Positions 59,324 to 64,000 of a DNA stretch of 64,000 nucleotides are shown here, in pieces; position 1 is the first letter of the stretch, and each line of letters begins with the position of its first letter. The notes below the pieces were generated by a model, which ran no database searches, had not been told where the DNA came from, and saw only the letters and a list, made by a program, of their open reading frames with translations. The position numbers and the translations under genes were made by a program. Source of the DNA: Colwellia sp. Arc7-D (GTDB lineage Bacteria > Pseudomonadota > Gammaproteobacteria > Enterobacterales > Alteromonadaceae); assembly GCF_003061515.1 (NCBI RefSeq), contig NZ_CP028924.1:2976001-3040000 (forward strand), in the 5' to 3' direction.

Positions 59324-59649
59324 CCATAACACCTTTAAACGTGTCTTTTTGATATTATCAACTGAAGTGTTTTTTTTGCTCATTTGGCTATAATCTATTA
59401 TTTTCAATTGATATTTTTTTTATGTTACTTAGTTATAGCATTTTAATATTGCACTAACAACGCTAACTTCTAATGGTTTATTGATTGGCTTGTAGATTGG
59501 TTTAAGGCCACAATATGTAACAAAATGTAGCTTTAGTTTTATACATAAATAGTTACGATAGTTTTGTTAAAAACTTAGCTAATTTTACCACAAAAAGTTT
59601 ATAATTCACCATCTAAGCTATCCAAACCTAACTGAATTAAATTACCTCA
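59324..59649. other. Divergent intergenic region between kinase copy 2 and the ion channel
   Basis: 326 AT-rich bases holding both promoters. No other signal seen. Confidence 0.5.
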
Positions 59650-60444
59650 ATGTATCAAAATACTAAAGCTGCTTTTACTAAGTTAAGAAACAATAAATTT
59701 TTCGAATTAAGTGTTATATGTGTGATCATAATTTCTGCACTTGAAATTGGCGCAAAAACCTTCCCGCTTTCAAATACCGCTATTTCCGTCACCTCAGTTC
59801 TAGACACGTTTATCACGCTTTTTTTCTTATTTGAAATATCTTTACGGTTTCTAACAGAAGAAAACAAACGACACTTTTTCAAGTCGGCATGGAATGTGTT
59901 CGACACCTTAGTTGTCGTTATAAGCCTTATACCCATTAACGACTCTGAAATGGCCTTACTTGCACGATTGGTGCGAGTGTTTCGGGTATTGCGAATGGTG
60001 TCGGTGGTTCCAGAGCTTCGAATATTGATAAACTCTTTGATAAAAGCCATGCCACAATTGGGCTATGTTTTATTGCTGATGTTTATTATTTTTTATATAT
60101 ACGCCGCAATTGGCAGTTTCCTATTTAATACTATAAACCCCAAGTTGTGGAGTGACATCGCTATTTCAATGCTCACGCTGTTTCGAGTAATGACCTTCGA
60201 AGATTGGACCGATATTCAGTATGAAACGATGGAAGTTTATCCTTATAGCTGGATTTACTACATGACTTTTATCTTTTTTACCGCATTTGCCTTTTTGAAT
60301 ATGGTGATTGGTATTGTGGTAAATGTGATGGAAGAAGAACGCTCGCGCGAAAAAAATAAAACAGAGCCAACATTGAGTGAATTACAACAAGAAATTCTTG
60401 AACTTAAAAACCTTGTTTTACAATTAAATGACAAAAATAAATAA
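59650..60444 (+). CDS. Voltage-gated cation channel (NaChBac family) with E-D-W-T-D filter
   Basis: A 264-residue single-domain six-helix channel subunit, forming tetramers in the membrane. S4 voltage sensor has Arg at every third place (R-L-V-R-V-F-R-V-L-R). The pore loop reads T-F-E-D-W-T-D, where NaChBac has T-L-E-S-W-A-S; acidic residues at the second and last filter positions are those that make engineered relatives calcium selective. After S6 (F-L-N-M-V-I-G-I-V-V-N-V) a C-terminal coiled coil (about 240-262) should tetramerise the protein. Stands alone. Confidence 0.9.
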   Translation: MYQNTKAAFTKLRNNKFFELSVICVIIISALEIGAKTFPLSNTAISVTSVLDTFITLFFLFEISLRFLTEENKRHFFKSAWNVFDTLVVVISLIPINDSEMALLARLVRVFRVLRMVSVVPELRILINSLIKAMPQLGYVLLLMFIIFYIYAAIGSFLFNTINPKLWSDIAISMLTLFRVMTFEDWTDIQYETMEVYPYSWIYYMTFIFFTAFAFLNMVIGIVVNVMEEERSREKNKTEPTLSELQQEILELKNLVLQLNDKNK

Positions 60445-60469
60445 AGTTATATCCACCTATCAACATGGT

Positions 60470-60500
60470 CAGTAAGTGCTTGTAGTAAAAGCACTTACTG
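60470..60500. terminator. Inverted repeat after the channel gene
   Basis: CAGTAAGTGCTT (60470-60481) pairs perfectly with AAGCACTTACTG (60489-60500), seven-base loop. Strong stem but no T run on either strand. Confidence 0.5.
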
Positions 60501-60541
60501 CAACCTTATTAGCCAACACCTTGGTAATTTATTGGCTTTAA

Positions 60542-60576
60542 GGTATGAGGTAATAGGTATGAGGTATGAGGTAATA
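60542..60576 (+). repeat. Five tandem heptamers
   Basis: Order GGTATGA, GGTAATA, GGTATGA, GGTATGA, GGTAATA. Non-coding, in the convergent gap between the channel gene and puuB. Confidence 0.9.
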
Positions 60577-60622
60577 GTATTTTCATCATAACGACTTATC
60601 TAAATCATTAAATGAAAGTTAC

Positions 60623-61915
60623 TTAAAATTTATCGAGTAGCTTGTGATACATCATGCCCATCGCGAGTAATGGCGATCGCAAATGTTTACCACCTGGAAA
60701 AGTAAAATGCTTTACTTTTTCGAAATGCTTGATTAATGAAGACTCTCCACTTATGGCTTCTGCCAGTATTTTTCCTGCTACATGAGTAATGTTTACGCCA
60801 TGCCCTGAATACGCCTGCGCATAATAAATATTATGATCTAAACGGCCAATTTGTGGCAGGCGATTAGCGCCAATTCCTATCATGCCACCCCATTGAAAAT
60901 CGATATTAACGTCTGCTAACTCAGGAAAAACTGATAACATTTTTGGGGTTAATGTCGCGGCAATATTTTTCGGATCTCGTGCTGAATAATTACAAAGACC
61001 ACCAAACAATAAGCGTTTATCGGCTGATAATCTAAAGTAGTCTAGTTCTATTTTTTGGTCGCAAACTGCGTGATTATTAGGTAAAAGTGATTTATATACT
61101 GACTCACTTAATGGTTCGGTCGCTATGATATAACTCCCTGCAGGTAATATTTTATGCGCTATTTTAGGGGCAAGTTCACCTAAATAAGCATTACCAGCAA
61201 GAATTAATTTTTTAGCTCTTACTTCTCCGTTAGTTGTTTTTATAACGATGGTTTCGCCGGGCGTGTATTTTTCTACTTTAGTACCTTCAAATATTTTTAC
61301 CCCAAGATCACTTGCTGCCTTAGCTTCTCCACGACAAAGGTTCAATGGGTGTAAATGACCACTTCCCATATCAATTAAGCCACCGACGTATGCGTCAGAG
61401 CCTATAACCTGCTTTTTAAGTGCCGTTTTATCTAGTAATTTAATTTCATGTGAATATTCATATTGTCTTAGATGCTCAACTTCTTTTTCAAGCATTTTCA
61501 TATGTTTATCACGCGTTGCGAGGTCGCAATAACCCATGGTTAAATCACAATCTATCTGGTACTTATTGATTCTATCAATCACAATTTGATTAGCGTCGAA
61601 GCCTAACTGTGTAATAGCATCAATACCTTTTTGACCTATGGTTTTTCTAAAGCCCTCAATATCATGACCAATACCACGAATCATTTGTCCACCGTTGCGA
61701 CCCGAAGCGCCCCAGCCAACTTTATACGCCTCTAATAAAACAACGTTATAACCACGTTCAGCTAACTCTATCGCACTTGAAATACCACTAAAGCCGCCAC
61801 CAACAATGCACACATCAGCCTCAATACTTTCATGGAGCATAGGATAGCTTTGTTGATATTTTAATGTTGAAAAGTAATAAGAATCAGCATGATTAGATGT
61901 ATGAACTTTAGTCAT
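60623..61915 (-). CDS. puuB: FAD-dependent oxidoreductase, PuuB-like
   Basis: A 430-residue DAO-family flavoenzyme. The FAD-binding motif V-C-I-V-G-G-G-F-S-G-I-S-S-A-I-E-L-A is near residue 35, then W-G-A-S-G-R-N-G-G-Q, and a C-terminal G-H-G-V-N-I-T-H-V-A-G-K. PuuB oxidises gamma-glutamylputrescine in putrescine breakdown. The divergent PuuR-like regulator supports this, but no puuA, puuC or puuD is in view, so another amine substrate is possible. Confidence 0.82.
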   Translation of the reverse strand: MTKVHTSNHADSYYFSTLKYQQSYPMLHESIEADVCIVGGGFSGISSAIELAERGYNVVLLEAYKVGWGASGRNGGQMIRGIGHDIEGFRKTIGQKGIDAITQLGFDANQIVIDRINKYQIDCDLTMGYCDLATRDKHMKMLEKEVEHLRQYEYSHEIKLLDKTALKKQVIGSDAYVGGLIDMGSGHLHPLNLCRGEAKAASDLGVKIFEGTKVEKYTPGETIVIKTTNGEVRAKKLILAGNAYLGELAPKIAHKILPAGSYIIATEPLSESVYKSLLPNNHAVCDQKIELDYFRLSADKRLLFGGLCNYSARDPKNIAATLTPKMLSVFPELADVNIDFQWGGMIGIGANRLPQIGRLDHNIYYAQAYSGHGVNITHVAGKILAEAISGESSLIKHFEKVKHFTFPGGKHLRSPLLAMGMMYHKLLDKF

Positions 61916-62086
61916 TGTTTTATTCTTTTAATAATAAATTAATGTTACAAAACTAGTGCTCATAAATAAGAACACCCCGTAAAATATAACAAACAGACTA
62001 ACTCAATTAATGACTTAAGCCAAGCGATCGTTATATAATTCAAAAAATTGAGCTAACATAATAGTTTTACCCCTAGAGGAAATTAA

Positions 62087-62635
62087 ATGGATGTAGGCAA
62101 AAAACTTAAGTCTATTAGATTAATAAGAAATATATCGCAACGTGAGCTTGCAAAAAGAGCAGGTGTTACCAATAGTACAATTTCAATGATTGAAAAAAAT
62201 AGCGTAAGCCCATCTATTAGCTCGCTTCAAAAAGTGTTAAACGGCATACCTATTTCGTTAGTTGAGTTCTTTACAGAAGAAAGTAACGAAGCAGAAATTC
62301 AACAAGTAGTTTATACCTCTGATGAATTAATCGATATTGGCTCAGGCGATGTGCATATGCATTTAGTCGGTAAATCTTTTCCTAACAGGCAAATGACTTT
62401 TCTAGTAGAAAGCTATCCTGAAAATGCTGATACCGGTACTGAAATGCTGCAAAACGACGCGGAAGAAGCCGGTTATATTTTAGAAGGCAAAATTGAGCTT
62501 ACCGTTGGCACCGATGTATTTATTTTAAATGCTAACGACAGTTATTATTTCGATAATAATAAACCCCATAGATTTAGAAATATCTTTTCTGGCGTATGTA
62601 AAATTGTTAGCGCAACCACTCCGGCTAATTTTTAA
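62087..62635 (+). CDS. puuR: XRE-cupin transcriptional regulator, PuuR-like
   Basis: A 182-residue regulator: N-terminal helix-turn-helix (I-S-Q-R-E-L-A-K-R-A-G-V-T-N-S-T-I-S-M-I-E) and a C-terminal cupin (E-A-G-Y-I-L-E-G-K-I-E-L-T-V, Y-Y-F-D-N-N-K-P-H-R-F). Same layout and length as PuuR, which represses putrescine catabolism. A good SD (AGAGGAAA) precedes ATG 62087. Divergent from puuB with 171 bases between, where its operator should be. Confidence 0.85.
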   Translation: MDVGKKLKSIRLIRNISQRELAKRAGVTNSTISMIEKNSVSPSISSLQKVLNGIPISLVEFFTEESNEAEIQQVVYTSDELIDIGSGDVHMHLVGKSFPNRQMTFLVESYPENADTGTEMLQNDAEEAGYILEGKIELTVGTDVFILNANDSYYFDNNKPHRFRNIFSGVCKIVSATTPANF

Positions 62636-63073
62636 TTATGTTAATAAAGTTGAAATATCCTTAACCCCCATTAATTAAGGTATTTAATTTTTCATGGCTT
62701 ACTTAATCCCTTTCGTCATTTTATCTAACCTTAATTCCCTTCTTCCTGCTTAGCATTTTCAATTGTCTCTAGATGATTTAAAGGTCATGCGGTGTATTGA
62801 ATCTAATTGCTGATAGATAATTCAAGAACAATGGCACATCAAGCCAAATAACAGAATTAATTGTTATCGCGACTTTATTTTAGACTTTTTCAAGACTCAC
62901 CAAATATATTAAGGTGAAAATAAAGTAACAGGTAAATAGCTTGATGCGATTTAACATCGTTAGACCAAGTTTAGCTAAGCAACTCGGTGCCTCATATCCG
63001 TCATATGTACCTATTAATTAATAACAAAACGCTTTAGCAACATGAAATATCACTAAGGCGTTTTTTGATAGAA
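62636..63073. other. Intergenic region
   Basis: 438 bases between puuR and the convergent efflux gene. Contains a weak CCTTAA/TTAAGG hairpin at 62659-62680 after puuR and the terminator at 63026-63066. No credible small gene. Confidence 0.5.
63026..63066. terminator. Terminator between puuR region and efflux gene
   Basis: AAAACGCTTTAG (63026-63037) pairs with CTAAGGCGTTTT (63053-63064) with one wobble; T6 at 63061-63066 on the plus strand and a T-rich tail on the minus strand. Confidence 0.7.
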
Positions 63074-64000
63074 TTAACTTGATGTTAGCGCTATAGCTTG
63101 ATCACTCTTCTTCTTTGCGGCTTCTTGAAACTGTAAAATAAAACTATAAAGTACAGGTAAAACCAGTAAATTTAGTATCAATACAGTTAACATACCGCCA
63201 AGCATAGGCGCAGCAATTCGGTGAGTTACATCAGAGCCAGTTGAAGAGCTAAGCATTATAGGAATTAACCCTGCCATCGTAGAAATTGCCGTCATAGCAA
63301 CAGGCCTTACTCGCTTAGAGGTTGCAGACAATACGGCATCTTTAATTTCAATCACTGATAAAGGTTCACTCGCATCTGCACGACGCTTAGCGATCTCAGT
63401 ATCAATAAAGCTTAACACCAGTACACCAATTTCTGCTGCCATACCCGCTAAAGCAATAAAACCAACAGCGACACCAACCGACATATTATAATTGTTGAGA
63501 TATACCAACCAAATTCCCCCCACTAAGGCAAATGGCATCGACATCATCACCACCAGAGGTTCAATGACATTACGAAAATTTAAATACAAGAGTAAAAATA
63601 TGATGAACAAAGTAGCGGGTGCAACAATACTTAAACGTTGCGCTGCACGCTCCATATATTCAAACTGTCCGGACCAAGTTACGGTATAGCCTGAAGGAAT
63701 AACTACTTGCTCTGCCAATACTTTTTTAGCATCACGCACAAATCCGCCAATATCAGAACTTGAAATATCGACATAAATCCATGCGTTAGGACGAGCATCC
63801 TCACTTTTAATAACGGGCGCACCACGTCGATACACCACGTCGGCAACCATAGCCATAGGTATTTGAGTGCCTGTTGGTGTTGAAATAAGCACGCGTTTAA
63901 GCGACTCTAAATCATCTCTTAGCTCTCTGGGATAACGTAAATTAACCGGATATCGCTCTAACCCCTCAACCGTTTCAGTTATATTCATGCCGCCAATGGC
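63074..64000 (-). CDS. CusA/CzcA-type heavy-metal RND efflux pump, C-terminal part (partial)
   Basis: Open to the window edge (A-I-G-G precedes the first internal Met), so the 5' part is missing; about 308 residues remain. Visible: V-E-G-L-E-R-Y-P-V-N-L-R-Y-P-R-E-L-R-D-D near the start, a periplasmic loop with A-W-I-Y-V-D, then six membrane helices with G-G-I-W-L-V-Y, G-F-I-A-L-A-G-M-A-A-E-I-G-V and the end of the pump. These match the metal-transporting RND branch. It would export Cu/Ag or Zn/Co/Cd with CusB/CusC-type partners lying outside. Confidence 0.9.
   Translation of the reverse strand, partial: AIGGMNITETVEGLERYPVNLRYPRELRDDLESLKRVLISTPTGTQIPMAMVADVVYRRGAPVIKSEDARPNAWIYVDISSSDIGGFVRDAKKVLAEQVVIPSGYTVTWSGQFEYMERAAQRLSIVAPATLFIIFLLLYLNFRNVIEPLVVMMSMPFALVGGIWLVYLNNYNMSVGVAVGFIALAGMAAEIGVLVLSFIDTEIAKRRADASEPLSVIEIKDAVLSATSKRVRPVAMTAISTMAGLIPIMLSSSTGSDVTHRIAAPMLGGMLTVLILNLLVLPVLYSFILQFQEAAKKKSDQAIALTSS

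Overview
The window is AT-rich marine gammaproteobacterial chromosome. Gene content and synteny point to the Alteromonadales, most likely a Colwelliaceae member (Colwellia/Thalassotalea type): queA-tgt-yajC-secDF, holD-rimI, ytjB/serB, a PilZ protein divergent from radA, napF-DABC, a DUF2897 gene, paired bacterioferritins and two SecDF systems. Taxonomy is inferred from the protein repertoire; no rRNA gene is present. I see no prophage, IS element, integron or CRISPR array.

Layout. 1-2.8 kb: end of a vitamin B12 uptake operon (btuD-btuC-btuR-btuF). 3-6.4 kb: chemoreceptor, DUF2897 mini-protein, beta-carbonic anhydrase, sulfotransferase. 6.4-9.2 kb: arsR-gapdh-arsJ, an arsenate-to-organoarsenical efflux operon. 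9.4-10.7 kb: bfd and two bacterioferritin subunits with complementary active-site losses, preceded by a good Fur box. 10.8-16.5 kb: queA-tgt-yajC-secD-secF. 16.7-19.7 kb: aceK, tRNA-Trp, holD-rimI. 19.8-24.4 kb: periplasmic nitrate reductase operon with an FNR-type site. 24.9-32.1 kb: prfC, argS, HDOD protein, TatD-family nuclease, ytjB and serB. 32.3-34.8 kb: TonB-dependent receptor with a His-rich N-terminus plus a Cys-rich small exported protein. 35.1-39.3 kb: two-PilZ protein and radA. 39.4-44.3 kb: metA-metH behind a three-box MetJ operator. 45.5-49 kb: a small exported protein with a VemP-like C-terminus, then a second secD-secF pair. 49-53 kb: short tandem repeats, a rhombotarget lipoprotein, small membrane proteins and a LysE-type exporter. 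53.3-59.3 kb: tandem paralogous TPR hybrid histidine kinases. 59.6-62.6 kb: a voltage-gated channel with an E-D-W-T-D filter and a divergent puuB/puuR pair. 63-64 kb: 3' part of a CusA/CzcA-type efflux pump gene.

The most interesting system is at 45.5-49 kb. The 139-residue secreted protein ends in R-I-S-G-W-K followed by N, Y, A and T at the spacing I recall for the arrest element of Vibrio alginolyticus VemP, and it lies directly upstream of a second secDF, as vemP does in vibrios. The housekeeping secDF operon is also in this window, so a complete candidate export-sensing switch (SecDF1, nascent-chain sensor, SecDF2) is visible, apparently outside the vibrios.

Caution: radA, metA and secF2, all within 10 kb, are each broken by a one-base change in a run of four G or C. 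Restoring one base gives a full-length family-typical protein in every case. This looks more like residual sequencing or assembly error than three real pseudogenes.
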